A stretch of DNA of 64,000 nucleotides from Nitrospirota bacterium (GTDB lineage: Bacteria > Nitrospirota > Leptospirillia > Leptospirillales > Leptospirillaceae). The position numbers and the translations under genes were made by a program. The notes beneath the pieces were generated by a model. That model was not told the origin of the DNA, searched no databases, and saw nothing but the letters and a program-made list of their open reading frames with translations. Of the stretch, positions 43,065-53,362 are shown piece after piece. The stretch is taken from NCBI GenBank assembly GCA_021810805.1, contig JAJZHW010000001.1, positions 124,001 to 188,000 of the forward strand, read 5' to 3'. Position 1 is the first letter of the stretch. Each line of letters starts with the position of its first letter.

Positions 43065-43670
43065 GTGAGTCAGGAATCTCTTGAAGCCCATGAGTTGATG
43101 GAGTCGCTCAGCGAGTCCATCGAAAAGCGCGAAGAGAAGCGGGATCAATGGAATATCCGCGTTGCGCTTACCACGTCAATCCTCGCAGTCTTTGCGGCTC
43201 TTTCGAATTTGGAGTCAGAGCAAAAAACCTCCGAAGCGATCATGCTGAAGAACTCAGCGATCTTTTACCAGGCCAAGGCGTCCGACCAATGGTCCTACTA
43301 TCAGGCGAAGAAGATCAAGCTCCACATGTCTTCCAATCAGGCGCACCTGGTGGAGTTTTTTAAGTCCTCCCCGAAAGAGAAGGAGCGCCTTGCCTCTTTG
43401 GTGGAGAAATACAAGGGCCAGGTTGGCAAGATAAAGTCAAAGGCTCTCGAATTCGAGAAAGAGCGGGATAAAATGAATCTGCTTTCGGACAAGGCGCTGG
43501 CGCATCATCATGCCTTTGCCCTGAGCGTTGTCTGTTTTCAGATCAGTATCGTTCTTTCCTCCATGGCTGTGATGCTTCGGCGAAACGCCCTCTGGTATGT
43601 CAGCATGTCCCTGGGCAGCATCGGCGCCGTTGCTTTTTTGAATGGGTTCCTGATGTTTTTTCATCTTTGA
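43065..43670 (+). CDS. DUF4337 family membrane protein
   Basis: 201 residues with the DUF4337 layout: an acidic N-terminal helix, then membrane helix NIRVALTTSILAVFAALSNL. SEAIMLKNSAIFYQAKASDQWSYYQAKKIK is the hallmark motif, and two C-terminal helices follow (FALSVVCFQISIVLSSMAVML and VSMSLGSIGAVAFLNGFLMFF). Function unknown. GTG 43065 is the start. It lies 15 bases before the small lipoprotein gene. Confidence 0.88.
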   Translation: MSQESLEAHELMESLSESIEKREEKRDQWNIRVALTTSILAVFAALSNLESEQKTSEAIMLKNSAIFYQAKASDQWSYYQAKKIKLHMSSNQAHLVEFFKSSPKEKERLASLVEKYKGQVGKIKSKALEFEKERDKMNLLSDKALAHHHAFALSVVCFQISIVLSSMAVMLRRNALWYVSMSLGSIGAVAFLNGFLMFFHL

Positions 43671-43685
43671 TAGAGGCGGAGGGTC

Positions 43686-43907
43686 GTGAAAGTGAAAAGC
43701 GTCAGCATTCGAATCTCCGGACTGTTCCTCGTTGGACTTTTTTTCTTGGCGGGGTGCCACTCCTCCCCGAAGGAGGAGAGCCAGAAGGATGCACCTGCTA
43801 AGCCCCCTGTGCACCTGGCTTCTCCGACACCGATTAATGGAGGAGCTCACACCTTTGTCCCCTATGCCGACAAGCCACCTTTGGGAACACCAGTGGAGAC
43901 TCACTGA
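43686..43907 (+). CDS. small predicted lipoprotein
   Basis: 73 residues from GTG 43686 with GGAGGG upstream. Signal peptide KSVSIRISGLFLVGLFFLAGC gives a lipobox Cys at about residue 24; the mature part is short, Pro/Lys/His-rich and probably unstructured. It begins 15 bases after the DUF4337 gene and 71 bases before rimP. No family recognised. Confidence 0.75.
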   Translation: MKVKSVSIRISGLFLVGLFFLAGCHSSPKEESQKDAPAKPPVHLASPTPINGGAHTFVPYADKPPLGTPVETH

Positions 43908-43978
43908 GGACCACATGCCTCTTGACCTCGCGAGTTTTGCCTGTGACTTCTTGATTTTTTATTGGAGAGTAGTAAAAT

Positions 43979-44506
43979 ATGTCTGATAACCCCGCAACGC
44001 CCCCCTCCGAGCGTCTGACTGAAGAGATCAGACTTCTCCTTGATTCAATGGGACTGACACTTTACGATCTTGTCCTCCCCAAGAAAAGCGGCGGGGTTCT
44101 GCGGGTTTTTGTCGACGGCCCCGAGGGTGTGACGATCGATCAGATCGAGAGTGTCAGTCGTCGTGTCAGCGTCATACTCGACGTCCTTGATCCATTTCCG
44201 GGCCGCTATCATCTTGAGGTCAGTTCTCCGGGGCTCGACAGGCTCCTGCGAATTCCAGAAGATCTCAGGAGTAACGAGGGAAAATGGGTCAGCCTTAAGC
44301 TTGTTGATGCCGTTGAAGGACAGAAGGTCCTTAAGGGACGGATTGGGCCTGTTGGGGATGCGGGCTTTTCTCTTCACGTCGATGCCGGAAAGAAATCCCG
44401 GATCCTCGAGATCCCCTTCGGACAGCTTCGGAGTGTGCAGGCAGAGTTTTGGCGCCCCGTTCCTCCTGATCAATCCAAGGGGAAAAAAACGCAGAAACAA
44501 GAGTAA
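43979..44506 (+). CDS. rimP: ribosome maturation factor RimP
   Basis: 175 residues. Assists 30S assembly. N-terminal LYDLVLPKKSGGVLRVFVDGPEGVTIDQIESVSRRVS and EVSSPGLDRLL are family signatures; the C-terminal SH3-like domain follows and ends in a Lys/Gln tail. ATG 43979 follows GGAGAG. First gene of the conserved rimP-nusA-infB operon. Confidence 0.95.
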   Translation: MSDNPATPPSERLTEEIRLLLDSMGLTLYDLVLPKKSGGVLRVFVDGPEGVTIDQIESVSRRVSVILDVLDPFPGRYHLEVSSPGLDRLLRIPEDLRSNEGKWVSLKLVDAVEGQKVLKGRIGPVGDAGFSLHVDAGKKSRILEIPFGQLRSVQAEFWRPVPPDQSKGKKTQKQE

Positions 44507-44613
44507 ACGTCAGAAGTTTTTTGTTGAACAACGTATTGAAATAAGGGCATCGAGGACATTTCCGGAAATTCGGCCGGTTTTGGGAAGCATCTCTACCTGT
44601 TTGGGAGACATGG

Positions 44614-45945
44614 ATGGTTAATCAGGAGCTTTTAAGTGTCATTGACCAGCTTCATCGGGAAAAGGGAATCCCTCAAGAGACCCTCATCGAGGCGCTGCAA
44701 TCGGCGATTCTGACAGCGGCGAAGAAGCGCTATGGAGGCGGGGACAATTTTCATGTGGAGATTGACCCCCGAACCGGTGAGGTCCAAGTGCTTCATCTTC
44801 GGAGGATTGTCGAGGAGGTTGCTTCCCCCATGGAGGAGGTCTCCCTTGCCGAGGCCCAAGAGTCCGATCCCGAGGCAGAAGTGGGGGATGAAATCGGTGC
44901 CTACCTGGAGATCGATGATTTTGGCCGTGTGGCGGCTCAAGCAGCCAAACAGGTCATTTTCCAGAAAGTTCGTGAGGCCGAGTGGTCGGTCGTTGCCAAA
45001 GAATTTGGCGGACGTAAGGGGAATGTCGTCGCCGGAGTCTACATCGGGCAGGAGAAGCGAAACTTCATTATCGATCTCGGTAAAACCGAAGCGGTTCTTC
45101 CCTTCAAGGAACAGATTCCCCGAGAGTCTTTCCATCGAGGGGATCGCGTGAAGGCCCTTCTTCTTGATATCCGAACCACGACCCGCGGACCCCAGCTTAT
45201 CCTCAGCCGGACTCACCCCGATTTTCTCGCCCGCCTTTTTGAAAAAGAGGTGCCGGAAATCAGTGAGGGGCTCATTGAAATAAAGGGAGTGGTTCGGGAT
45301 CCCGGAGAGCGGGCCAAGGTGGCTGTCCTCTCACGCGATCCCAACATCGATCCTGTGGGCTCCTGCGTCGGCGTCAAGGGAACCCGTGTGCAGGCCATTG
45401 TCCGTGAGATTCACGGAGAAAAGATTGATATCATCGACTGGAGCCCCGATCCGGGAACCTTTATTGCCCGTGCGCTCTCTCCGGCAAAGGTTCTTCGTGT
45501 GGCGACCCGAGATTCGGAGTTTGATAAGGTGGCGACGGTGGTTGTCGCCAACCAGCAACTGTCACTCTCGATTGGACGACGGGGGCAAAATGTTCGCCTG
45601 GCTGCCAAGCTGACAGGGTGGAAGATCGACATCTTCAGCGAGCAGCAATACGAGGCTGACCGTCAGTCCCGGTCGGGAGGAGATGGAGCTGAAGAAGAGG
45701 GTGCGGAGACTCCGCCCACGCTTCTGGGGATCGAGGACCTTCCGGGAATGGGTGGAAATATGGCCGACACGCTTAAGTCTGCCGGTTATGATACGGTGGA
45801 AAAGATTGCCGATGCCAACATTGATGATATCGCAGTCCTGCCCCGATTGGGCCCCAAGACTGCGGCCAAGCTTGTTGAGACAGCTCGGGACTTTCTGGGA
45901 TATCCCAAGCCGGCGGGCGTCTCCTCTGACGAGACAGCTTCCTGA
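44614..45945 (+). CDS. nusA: transcription termination/antitermination protein NusA
   Basis: 443 residues. The RNA polymerase-binding N-domain (1-125), S1 domain (about 135-200) and two KH domains (RVQAIVREIHGEKIDI, SIGRRGQNVRLAAKLTGWKIDI) are present. One C-terminal HhH-type region (DLPGMGGNMADTLKSAGYDTVEKI) is found. GGGAGA precedes ATG 44614. The ylxR and ylxQ genes usual in Gram-positive bacteria are not between nusA and infB. Confidence 0.97.
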   Translation: MVNQELLSVIDQLHREKGIPQETLIEALQSAILTAAKKRYGGGDNFHVEIDPRTGEVQVLHLRRIVEEVASPMEEVSLAEAQESDPEAEVGDEIGAYLEIDDFGRVAAQAAKQVIFQKVREAEWSVVAKEFGGRKGNVVAGVYIGQEKRNFIIDLGKTEAVLPFKEQIPRESFHRGDRVKALLLDIRTTTRGPQLILSRTHPDFLARLFEKEVPEISEGLIEIKGVVRDPGERAKVAVLSRDPNIDPVGSCVGVKGTRVQAIVREIHGEKIDIIDWSPDPGTFIARALSPAKVLRVATRDSEFDKVATVVVANQQLSLSIGRRGQNVRLAAKLTGWKIDIFSEQQYEADRQSRSGGDGAEEEGAETPPTLLGIEDLPGMGGNMADTLKSAGYDTVEKIADANIDDIAVLPRLGPKTAAKLVETARDFLGYPKPAGVSSDETAS

Positions 45946-46025
45946 GATCGATAGATTGAAGAGATCTGTCTGACCAATGTTTTTGTGATGAATGAGCTTT
46001 ATCGGATAGATGAGGGGGAGTTTCT

Positions 46026-48647
46026 TTGAAAGTTTATGAACTGGCGCGCGAGCTCAAAATGGAAAGCAAGGCCCTTCTTGCCAAGCTCAATCTTTGGGGA
46101 ATTCATGCGCCGACTCACATGGCGACCCTTGATGAGCGGTCGGTCGCGACTGTTCGCCAGAAGATGAAGAAAGGGAGCGACGCTCCCGAGCCTCCCAAAA
46201 AGCCAATTCTCATTAAGAAAAAGGCCTCGCTTGTCTCTCCTGAGGAGACGGCGGTCGTGGCGCCCCCTCATGTGGTGGAGCCGGTAGAAGAGGAACTTCC
46301 ACCTCCCTCGCCTTCCATTTCGGAAGAGGAAGTGAGTCCAACGGTTTCGGTAAGTGAATCTTCCAAGGCCAAGGTGCCCCAAGAAGAATCTTCACCGGCG
46401 CCCCCTCGCTCATCCGCTGCCCCAATAACTCCGGACCTTTTGCCTCGCATTCCCGTGGAAACATGGACAGAACCGATGGAAAAAGAGAAATCCCCTCGGA
46501 CATCTGCCCCTCCCCTCACAGCGGCCGAAAAGGAAAAAGCTCTCAAGGAGCGCTCGACAACTCCCGATAAAAAAGGGAAGCCGGTCAAGGGGGCGAAGGA
46601 AAAAAATCAGAAGCTCGACCGCCTGCACCTTCTGCGGGAAGAGGACTTTGTTGACCTTGATGACACTGGTGAGCGAGATGTGATGGCTCGTCCGGCGGCC
46701 CCTGCGGCTCCGGCGATTAAAACCGTTGTTCCTGGACTCCCCCCCGAAACACCTCCGTCGGCCCGCCCGGCATTTCCAAGGCCTGCCTTCAAAAAGCCCG
46801 CTCCCTTCAAGAAAAAGGGGAAGGGGGGGAGCGATCCCCGAAAGGGAACTCCGGCCATAGATGGAACCAAGGCCCGCAAAAAGTCCATTCGAATCGATGC
46901 GGGAATCAGTGTGAAAGAATTCGCTGACCGCATGGGGGTGAAGGTTCAGGATGTGATCATGCGCCTGATGTCCATGGGTGTGATGACGACGATTACAGAG
47001 CCGGTCGATCCCGATGCGGCGCTCCTCGTTGCAGAACAAATGGGGATTTCTGTTGAGATTCAACAGGAAGAGCCTGAAGATGCCATCCTCGGCGAAACGG
47101 ATGACTCAGAGGAAGATCTTGTCTCCCGGCCTCCGGTCGTAACAATCATGGGACACACTGACCATGGGAAAACCTCGTTGCTCGATGCCATCAGAAAGAG
47201 CAAGGTGGCCGAGGGCGAAGCCGGCGGAATCACCCAGCATATCGGCGCCTACACGGTTTCCATTAACGGACGGGATATTACATTCCTCGACACTCCAGGC
47301 CATGAGGCGTTCACGGCGATGCGTGCCAGAGGAGCAAAGGCTACGGATGTTGTTGTTCTTGTGGTTGCAGCAGACGATGGCGTGATGCCCCAGACACTCG
47401 AAGCGATTAACCATGCAAAGGCCGCCGAAGTTCCCATCGTGGTGGCCCTCAATAAGGTCGACAAGCCCGAGGCGAATCCGGACCGGGTGAAGCAGGCATT
47501 GGCTGAGCATGGCCTCTCTCCCGAGGAATGGGGAGGGACAACGATCTATTGCCCTGTGTCGGCCAAAAAGAGAACGGGTCTTGACCATCTTCTTGAAATG
47601 ATTCTCCTGCAGGCCGATGTCCTTGACCTGAAGGCCAACCCCAATCGTCGTGCCAGAGGACTCGTCATCGAATCCCGCCTCGATCGTGGGCGGGGAATCG
47701 TGGCCTCGGTTCTGGTCCAGAAGGGAACGCTTCGGGTGGGGAACTTCCTTGTCTTGGGCGCCCAGGTCGGTCGGGTGAGAAGTCTGAACGATGCCTATGG
47801 ACACAAGGTCCATGAGGTGACACCTTCCCACTCGGCGGAGGTGGTTGGTCTCGATGGCATGCCCCAGCCCGGAGATGTTTTCGTGGCGGTTGAGGACGAG
47901 AAGCTCGGACGTCAGGTGGCCATGGCCCGACAGGCACGCCACAGGGCCGCCCAGCTCCTCCAGAACAAGAAGGTGACCCTTGAGGATCTCTATAGCCAGA
48001 TTGAAGAGGGAGTCATCAAGGATCTGAACCTTATCCTGAAGGTTGACGTTCAAGGCTCCATCGAGCCGATTCGTCAGGCCATCGGGAAGCTCGAGAACTC
48101 CAAGGTCCGTGTCCGGTTCATCCATGAAGGGGTGGGGGGGATCCGGGAGACCGATGTGTTGCTCGCCCAAGCCTCCAATGCCGTCATTTTCGGCTTTAAT
48201 GTTCGACCCGAACCGAAGGCGCTTGCCCTCGCGGAGAGGGAAAAGGTGGAGATGAAGTTCTACTCCGTCATCTACGATGCCGTGGAGGATGTCCGGAAGG
48301 CGATGGAAGGCATGCTCTCCCCCATCATCAAGGAGCGCTTCCTGGGTCGAGCCGAGGTTCGCCAGGTCTACAACATCAGTCGGGTTGGCACGGTTGCGGG
48401 ATGTTACGTCTCGGAAGGGATGATCCAGCGCTCCGGAACCATCGTGAAGCTGATCCGGGACGGTGTCGTGGCCTATGAAGGAAAGATTGAGGCCCTCAAG
48501 AGGTTCAAGGATGATGTCAAGGAAGTTGCGTCCGGATACGAATGCGGGATTTCCATCGAAAACTATCGGGACATCAAGACGGGTGACATGATCGAGTGCT
48601 TCGTCCAGGAAAAAGTGGCCGGAAAGCTTGAAACGATACCCTCATGA
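46026..48647 (+). CDS. infB: translation initiation factor IF-2
   Basis: 873 residues. A short N-terminal IF2-N domain ([21 protein letters not shown]) is followed by a long Pro/Ser/Lys/Glu-rich linker (about 50-290), a second IF2-N-like domain ([23 protein letters not shown]) and the GTPase domain. G1 is GHTDHGKT near 376-383, with Thr where Val is common; G3 is DTPGHE and G4 NKVD. C-terminal beta-barrels follow. TTG 46026 is the start after GAGGGGGAG. Confidence 0.97.
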   Translation: MKVYELARELKMESKALLAKLNLWGIHAPTHMATLDERSVATVRQKMKKGSDAPEPPKKPILIKKKASLVSPEETAVVAPPHVVEPVEEELPPPSPSISEEEVSPTVSVSESSKAKVPQEESSPAPPRSSAAPITPDLLPRIPVETWTEPMEKEKSPRTSAPPLTAAEKEKALKERSTTPDKKGKPVKGAKEKNQKLDRLHLLREEDFVDLDDTGERDVMARPAAPAAPAIKTVVPGLPPETPPSARPAFPRPAFKKPAPFKKKGKGGSDPRKGTPAIDGTKARKKSIRIDAGISVKEFADRMGVKVQDVIMRLMSMGVMTTITEPVDPDAALLVAEQMGISVEIQQEEPEDAILGETDDSEEDLVSRPPVVTIMGHTDHGKTSLLDAIRKSKVAEGEAGGITQHIGAYTVSINGRDITFLDTPGHEAFTAMRARGAKATDVVVLVVAADDGVMPQTLEAINHAKAAEVPIVVALNKVDKPEANPDRVKQALAEHGLSPEEWGGTTIYCPVSAKKRTGLDHLLEMILLQADVLDLKANPNRRARGLVIESRLDRGRGIVASVLVQKGTLRVGNFLVLGAQVGRVRSLNDAYGHKVHEVTPSHSAEVVGLDGMPQPGDVFVAVEDEKLGRQVAMARQARHRAAQLLQNKKVTLEDLYSQIEEGVIKDLNLILKVDVQGSIEPIRQAIGKLENSKVRVRFIHEGVGGIRETDVLLAQASNAVIFGFNVRPEPKALALAEREKVEMKFYSVIYDAVEDVRKAMEGMLSPIIKERFLGRAEVRQVYNISRVGTVAGCYVSEGMIQRSGTIVKLIRDGVVAYEGKIEALKRFKDDVKEVASGYECGISIENYRDIKTGDMIECFVQEKVAGKLETIPS

Positions 48648-48948
48648 TCGAAATCCGGAGAAGCGTTCGGCAATCGGCCATCTCATCCTTGTCATTTACA
48701 TTCCCGATTCCCGCTCTCTGAAAGACAAGCGGCAGGTACTTCAAAGTTTGCTCTCCCGCACCAGAGAGCGATTTCCGGTCTCGGTGGCAGAAACAGGGTA
48801 TCAGGATCTTTGGCAGCGCTCTGTTGTGGAAGCGGTGATGATCAGCGCAGACTCCGATCTCCCCGGACGGATTTTCGAAAAGGTCATCGAGCTTTTTCGT
48901 TCCGATCCGTTTGTCGAAATTCAGGACGTTCACCAGGAGGTCCTGTGA
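48628..48948 (+). CDS. DUF503 (YlxP-like) protein
   Basis: 106 residues. The core [59 protein letters not shown] is a clear DUF503 match. The family sits between infB and rbfA in many bacteria and is thought to affect ribosome-associated processes, but function is unproven. TTG 48628 lies inside the infB end (20-base overlap). No later start precedes the core. Confidence 0.88.
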   Translation: MKRYPHDRNPEKRSAIGHLILVIYIPDSRSLKDKRQVLQSLLSRTRERFPVSVAETGYQDLWQRSVVEAVMISADSDLPGRIFEKVIELFRSDPFVEIQDVHQEVL

Positions 48949-49307
48949 GAAAGGATTACGGCTTTCGCAGGGCCGACAGGGTGGCCTCCGAGGTTCGGGA
49001 AATCATGGCTCTGGTTGTCTCCCGCTACTTCCGGGAGCCCCGCATTGCGAGCCTCACCATCACGAAGGTGCGCCTCTCTGATGACCTGCGGAATGCGACA
49101 GTCTTTTTCGCGGTCTTTCCGGGAGAGGATCCCAAGGTTGTGGGAGAGATTCTTGAACGACATTCGCCAATTCTCCGCAAGGAGATGGCGAGACATCTTC
49201 GCATCAAATATATTCCCCGCCTTTCGTTTGTCCATGACGATGGAAATGATGAGGCGGGACGGATAGAGTCGCTCCTTGATCAAATTTCCGGAGACGAGGT
49301 GCCGTGA
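48945..49307 (+). CDS. rbfA: ribosome-binding factor A
   Basis: 120 residues, KH-like fold. YGFRRADRVASEVREIMALVVSRYFREPRIASLTITKVRLSDDLRNATVFFAVF and LRIKYIPRLSFVHDDG are family signatures. It helps 16S rRNA 5' end maturation. GTG 48945 follows CAGGAGG (48934-48940) and overlaps the upstream stop; the longer frame from 48810 is a run-in. Confidence 0.95.
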   Translation: MRKDYGFRRADRVASEVREIMALVVSRYFREPRIASLTITKVRLSDDLRNATVFFAVFPGEDPKVVGEILERHSPILRKEMARHLRIKYIPRLSFVHDDGNDEAGRIESLLDQISGDEVP

Positions 49308-50266
49308 GTTTTTTTGGCTTGGAGGATTCCGCCAGCACTTCGGGAATGCTCCTCGTGGACAAGCCCTCCGGTCCCACCTCCCATGATGTGGTCCATCGGG
49401 TGAGAAAGCTTTCGGGAATTGAGAAGGTCGGCCACGGAGGAACACTCGACCCCATGGCCTCGGGGCTTCTCCCTTTGCTCGTGGGAGATGCGACTAAAAT
49501 GTCGGCCTTTTTGCTCGCCGATGACAAGTCCTACGAATTCGACTTGACCTTGGGGACCACCACCGATACCGACGACAGCACAGGGGTGGTCGTTTCCTCC
49601 TTCCCTGTGCCCGAAGATCTTTCTTTGCTTCGCCTCAGTGGCCTCTCGAAAGACTTTGAGGGGGTGCGGCTCCAGATGCCACCCATGTATTCAGCGCTGA
49701 AGCAGAAGGGTGTTCCTCTCTACAAGCTGGCTCGAAAGGGCGTGACCGTTGACCGGGAGCCCCGGCGAATAGAGATCTATTCCCTGGAACTTCTGGCGGT
49801 CTCGTCTCCGGTCCTGACATTTCGGGTCCACTGCTCCAAGGGAACCTATATTCGGGTTTTGGCTCGAGAAATCGGCGAGGCCCTCTCGACAGGGGCCCAT
49901 CTGAGCCGACTTCGCCGGCTTTCCGTTGGAGGGTTTTCTGTGGGTGAGGCCACCTCCCTTTCCGTGATGGAAGAGGAGTGGAGCTCGGGCGACTTTACCC
50001 GGAACCTTCTGGGGCCGGATCGTGTCTTCTCCTCTCTCCCGGGAGTTCGCCTTTTGGGCGAGGCTTCCTCCCGTCTTCTCAAGGGAGCTCTTCTGCCGGC
50101 GACAGCAATTTTTCGGCGCGAAGGATTGTTTCACATGAAGGATACGATTAGAATACTAGGACAAGATGGAAGAGTGCGGGCAATTGCGGAGGCTCTCCGC
50201 GATGGCGAAAAAATGGGAGATTTTCCTTTGGGGATCCCCTTTGCCAGAGTCTCGCTCGTATTTTAA
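49304..50266 (+). CDS. truB: tRNA pseudouridine synthase B
   Basis: 320 residues. Makes pseudouridine 55 in tRNA T-arms. Motif [22 protein letters not shown] and the catalytic Asp in [16 protein letters not shown] are clear; [23 protein letters not shown] and [15 protein letters not shown] follow. GTG 49304 overlaps the rbfA stop (GTGA). A stem CCCCGG...CCGGGG lies just after its stop, without a T-run. Confidence 0.96.
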   Translation: MSFFGLEDSASTSGMLLVDKPSGPTSHDVVHRVRKLSGIEKVGHGGTLDPMASGLLPLLVGDATKMSAFLLADDKSYEFDLTLGTTTDTDDSTGVVVSSFPVPEDLSLLRLSGLSKDFEGVRLQMPPMYSALKQKGVPLYKLARKGVTVDREPRRIEIYSLELLAVSSPVLTFRVHCSKGTYIRVLAREIGEALSTGAHLSRLRRLSVGGFSVGEATSLSVMEEEWSSGDFTRNLLGPDRVFSSLPGVRLLGEASSRLLKGALLPATAIFRREGLFHMKDTIRILGQDGRVRAIAEALRDGEKMGDFPLGIPFARVSLVF

Positions 50267-50385
50267 AGAACAGGCCCCGGAGATCGTTCCCCGGGGGCAG
50301 TCCGTGTGTCACGGGAGTCCGGGACCATGACCAATCAGGAGCCCGTTCGGGCAAATCAGGCAGAGCTAAACAGGGAGTTTTTCTC

Positions 50386-50655
50386 ATGGCATTGAGCAAG
50401 GAAAAGAAGCAGGAAGTCATTGATTCTTTCAAAATTTCCGGCAATGATACCGGTTCCGTCGAGGTTCAGGTTGCCATTCTCACAGAGAGGATCAATCAGC
50501 TGGGCGAGCACTTCAAGAAGTTCCCCAAAGATGTCCATTCTCGTCGGGGACTCCTGCTTATGGTCAGCCGCCGAAGACGTCATCTCAAGTATCTCCAGTC
50601 AAACAATCCGGCAAAGTATCAGGAGATCATCAGCCGTCTCGGTCTTCGCCGTTAA
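50386..50655 (+). CDS. rpsO: 30S ribosomal protein S15
   Basis: 89 residues, standard length: [49 protein letters not shown] and the [14 protein letters not shown] end. S15 binds 16S rRNA early and often represses its own message; the 119-base leader could hold such a site but I cannot show one. It precedes pnp. Confidence 0.97.
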   Translation: MALSKEKKQEVIDSFKISGNDTGSVEVQVAILTERINQLGEHFKKFPKDVHSRRGLLLMVSRRRRHLKYLQSNNPAKYQEIISRLGLRR

Positions 50656-50715
50656 AATCTGCGACGGACTTCTTCCTTATTTTCTCAAAGACAGTCTGAT
50701 GCATTGCCTCTGAAG

Positions 50716-50754
50716 GGCTCCGAACACTGGAGCCTTCCGTTTGTCACCGGAAGG
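50716..50754 (+). other. tandem hairpins in the rpsO-pnp leader
   Basis: Hairpin 1 is GGCTCC-GAACACT-GGAGCC (50716-50734); hairpin 2 is CCTTCCG-TTTGTCAC-CGGAAGG (50733-50754), sharing two bases with the first. No T-run follows. A double-stranded leader of this kind upstream of pnp is cut by RNase III in E. coli, so an autoregulatory role is a reasonable inference. Confidence 0.5.
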
Positions 50755-50824
50755 TGATGCGTCATAAAGATATTCAATCAACGTTGACCCGCGATACGAG
50801 AACCCGGAAAGGACTCCCCCCAGA

Positions 50825-52954
50825 ATGAAGCCAGTCACAGTGGAAGTTGCCGTCGGAGGAAAGACGGTCAGGATCGAGACCGGCCGTATGGCCCGCCAGG
50901 CCGATGGTGCAGCAGTTCTCTGGGTGGAGGGGACGGTCATCATTGCCACGGCAGTGGCTGCAAAGACCGTCAAGCCAGGAACCGACTTTCTCCCCCTGAC
51001 TGTCGACTACCAGGAAAGAGCCTATGCCGCCGGGAAAATCCCCGGTGGGTTCTTCAAGAGAGAGGGCAAGCCGTCAGAGCGTGAAATCCTGAACAGCCGC
51101 CTCGTCGATCGTCCTCTCCGTCCTCTTTTTCCCGACGGGTTTTACTACGATACGCAGGTGATTGCTTCTATCGTCTCCGCTGACAGGAGCGGCGTGACCG
51201 ATGTGATGGCCGTTGTCGCCGCTTCCACCGCGCTAACGATCTCTGACGTCCCCTTTGACGACCCCCTGGGTGCCGTGCGTGTCGGATACGTGGATGGCAA
51301 GTTCGTGATCAATCCCGATATCGACACACAGGAACGCTCCTCTCTTGACCTCGTGGTTGCCGGAACGGCCGATGCCATCATGATGGTGGAGGGGAAGGCG
51401 GACGAAGTCTCCGAGGAGCTCTTTCTCGAGGCCATCAAGACGGCCCATGCCGCCTGCCAGCCCATCATTGCAGCGCAACGGGATCTTCAGAAAAAAATCG
51501 GCAAGGCCAAGCGGGCTCTCCCGAAGGTCCCTGTCCGTCCGGAGCTGATGGAAAAGATCCGCGCCGGAGGACGCGAAGCCCTCTCGGGAATCCTCGTGGT
51601 CTCCGACAAGAAGGTTCGGGAGGAGAAGACGTCAGAGATCCGCAGCGCCCTGGCAAAAGAGCTTTTCCCCGAAGGCTTCTCCGATCCGACCCAGGAAAAG
51701 GAATTTTCCAACGGGTTCCATGAGCTCGAACGGGAGCTTCTTCGTGCCATGGTTCTCGATCGCGGGATCCGGGCCGATGGCCGCTCCACCACGGAGATTC
51801 GCCCCATCACGATCGAGGTCGGAATTCTTCCCCGAACTCACGGTTCGGCTCTCTTTACCCGGGGCGAGACCCAGAGCCTCTCGGTGGCGACACTCGGCAC
51901 CTCCGACGATGAACAGCGGATCGATTCCCTCGAGGGGGAATCCCACAAGCGCTTCATGCTCCACTATAACTTTCCCGCCTTTTCGGTGGGAGAGGTCAAG
52001 CCGATGCGCGGTCCCGGCCGTCGGGAAATCGGCCATGGCAATCTCGCGGAGCGGGCCCTTCTTCCCGTCCTGCCCTCCAAGGATGAATTTCCTTACTCCA
52101 TTCGCCTCGTCTCCGACATTCTCGAGTCCAATGGTTCGACCTCGATGGCAACGGTGTGCGGGGGAACCCTTGCCATGATGGATGCCGGCATTCCCATCAA
52201 GGCTCCCGTGGCGGGTATTGCCATGGGGTTGATCAAGGAGGGGGGGCGCATTGCGATCCTTTCCGACATCCTGGGCATCGAGGACCATCTTGGGGACATG
52301 GACTTCAAGGTGACCGGGACGGATGTGGGAGTCACGGCCGTTCAGATGGACATCAAGATCAAGGGAATCACCCTTGAGATTATGAAGAGCGCTCTGGAGC
52401 AGGCCCGTGTCGGCCGAATTCACATTATGGGAAAGATGAAGGAAGCCTTGCCATCCGTCCGCACCCAGATGTCGCCTTACGCCCCTCGCATCATGACCAT
52501 CCAGATCAAGCAAGACAAGATTCGGGAGGTCATCGGGCCTGGCGGGAAGATGATCCGGAGCATCACCGAGAGAACCGGGGCCAAGATCGAGATTGAGGAT
52601 TCCGGGGTGATTCATGTGGCCTCCGCGGATGAGGACGCCGCCAAAAAAGCCATCGAGATTATCCATCAGATCGTTGCCGAGGCCGAAGTCGGCAAGATCT
52701 ATCTGGGGAAGGTCAAGACTGTCGCCGAGTATGGGGCTTTTGTGGAGATCATGCCCGGAACGACCGGTCTGTGCCATGTCTCCCAGCTCGAACCCCGACG
52801 GGTGGAAAAGGTCACCGATGTGGTGAATGAAGGGGACGAGATTGTCGTGAAGGTCCTGGAAGTGGACCGTCAGGGCAAGATTCGCCTCTCCCGCAAAGAA
52901 GCGATTGCCGAGGAGGGGGAAGGACGGGAAAAGCGGGCTCCTGCTGCCCACTAG
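50825..52954 (+). CDS. pnp: polyribonucleotide nucleotidyltransferase
   Basis: 709 residues. Phosphorolytic 3'-5' exoribonuclease. Two RNase PH domains (RPLRPLFPDGF and GRREIGHGNLAERAL), a helical linker, KH (KIREVIGPGGKMIRSITERTGAKIEIED) and a C-terminal S1 domain (GKVKTVAEYGAFVEIMPGTTGLCHVSQL) are all present. The SSA/FTRGETQ stretch is preserved as ALFTRGETQ. ATG 50825 is the start. It lies 169 bases after rpsO, with two hairpins between. Confidence 0.98.
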   Translation: MKPVTVEVAVGGKTVRIETGRMARQADGAAVLWVEGTVIIATAVAAKTVKPGTDFLPLTVDYQERAYAAGKIPGGFFKREGKPSEREILNSRLVDRPLRPLFPDGFYYDTQVIASIVSADRSGVTDVMAVVAASTALTISDVPFDDPLGAVRVGYVDGKFVINPDIDTQERSSLDLVVAGTADAIMMVEGKADEVSEELFLEAIKTAHAACQPIIAAQRDLQKKIGKAKRALPKVPVRPELMEKIRAGGREALSGILVVSDKKVREEKTSEIRSALAKELFPEGFSDPTQEKEFSNGFHELERELLRAMVLDRGIRADGRSTTEIRPITIEVGILPRTHGSALFTRGETQSLSVATLGTSDDEQRIDSLEGESHKRFMLHYNFPAFSVGEVKPMRGPGRREIGHGNLAERALLPVLPSKDEFPYSIRLVSDILESNGSTSMATVCGGTLAMMDAGIPIKAPVAGIAMGLIKEGGRIAILSDILGIEDHLGDMDFKVTGTDVGVTAVQMDIKIKGITLEIMKSALEQARVGRIHIMGKMKEALPSVRTQMSPYAPRIMTIQIKQDKIREVIGPGGKMIRSITERTGAKIEIEDSGVIHVASADEDAAKKAIEIIHQIVAEAEVGKIYLGKVKTVAEYGAFVEIMPGTTGLCHVSQLEPRRVEKVTDVVNEGDEIVVKVLEVDRQGKIRLSRKEAIAEEGEGREKRAPAAH

Positions 52955-53028
52955 CGTGTGGACGGGGTCGTTCTTGTTTTTTTGACTCCGGTTTGCCATA
53001 ATGCTTCCTGTCTTATCAATCAGGTGAT

Positions 53029-53057
53029 TTGGCAGGTGATCGGGATCCCGTTAGGAT
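53029..53057 (+). promoter_or_regulatory. candidate promoter for the 40-residue membrane protein gene
   Basis: TTGGCA at 53029-53034 and TAGGAT at 53052-53057 with exactly 17 bases between. It lies 105 bases before the ATG at 53163, in the 208-base gap after pnp. I see no other feature in that gap. Confidence 0.45.
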
Positions 53058-53162
53058 CTTTAGCCAGGACCTGCTTCCCCAATATGAGAGGGGCAGGAGT
53101 CATTCGCACTCTTCCGGCTCGTGGCCGCGAGAGGGCGAGACAATCATCGAGGAGGTCTGTCA

Positions 53163-53285
53163 ATGGATGTGAACAAAGGTGCAACAGGGCTTGTGGTCGT
53201 GGCTATCATCATGGCCATTGTCTGGGGTGGTCTTTCCACCTATGTCGGTGTCAACCCCTTCTTCCTTCCGACCGGGGTCCACTAA
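53163..53285 (+). CDS. 40-residue single-pass membrane protein
   Basis: The frame has an excellent GGAGG site (53151-53155) seven bases before ATG 53163. The peptide begins MDVNKGATG, has one hydrophobic helix (about 9-27, LVVVAIIMAIVWGGLSTYVG) and a short Pro/Phe end. No family recognised; small subunits of respiratory complexes have this size and build, but no partner gene is adjacent. It is followed 78 bases later by a strong terminator, and a candidate promoter lies upstream, so it looks like its own transcript. Shorter than common gene-length limits. Confidence 0.65.
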   Translation: MDVNKGATGLVVVAIIMAIVWGGLSTYVGVNPFFLPTGVH

Positions 53286-53362
53286 TCCCCGAGGTTTTTG
53301 TGTGACTCGCCGGAGCCTCTCCGGTCATCTTTTTCGGCCCTTATTCTTATCTTCCTTTGCAG

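Noticed and set aside
46110-46890. Proline/lysine-rich low-complexity stretch
   Set aside because: It is the normal disordered linker of IF-2, not a separate element.
51632-52999. 455-codon open frame antisense to pnp
   Set aside because: Fully inside a certain gene on the other strand; composition is His/Gly/Asp-rich shadow with no family features.
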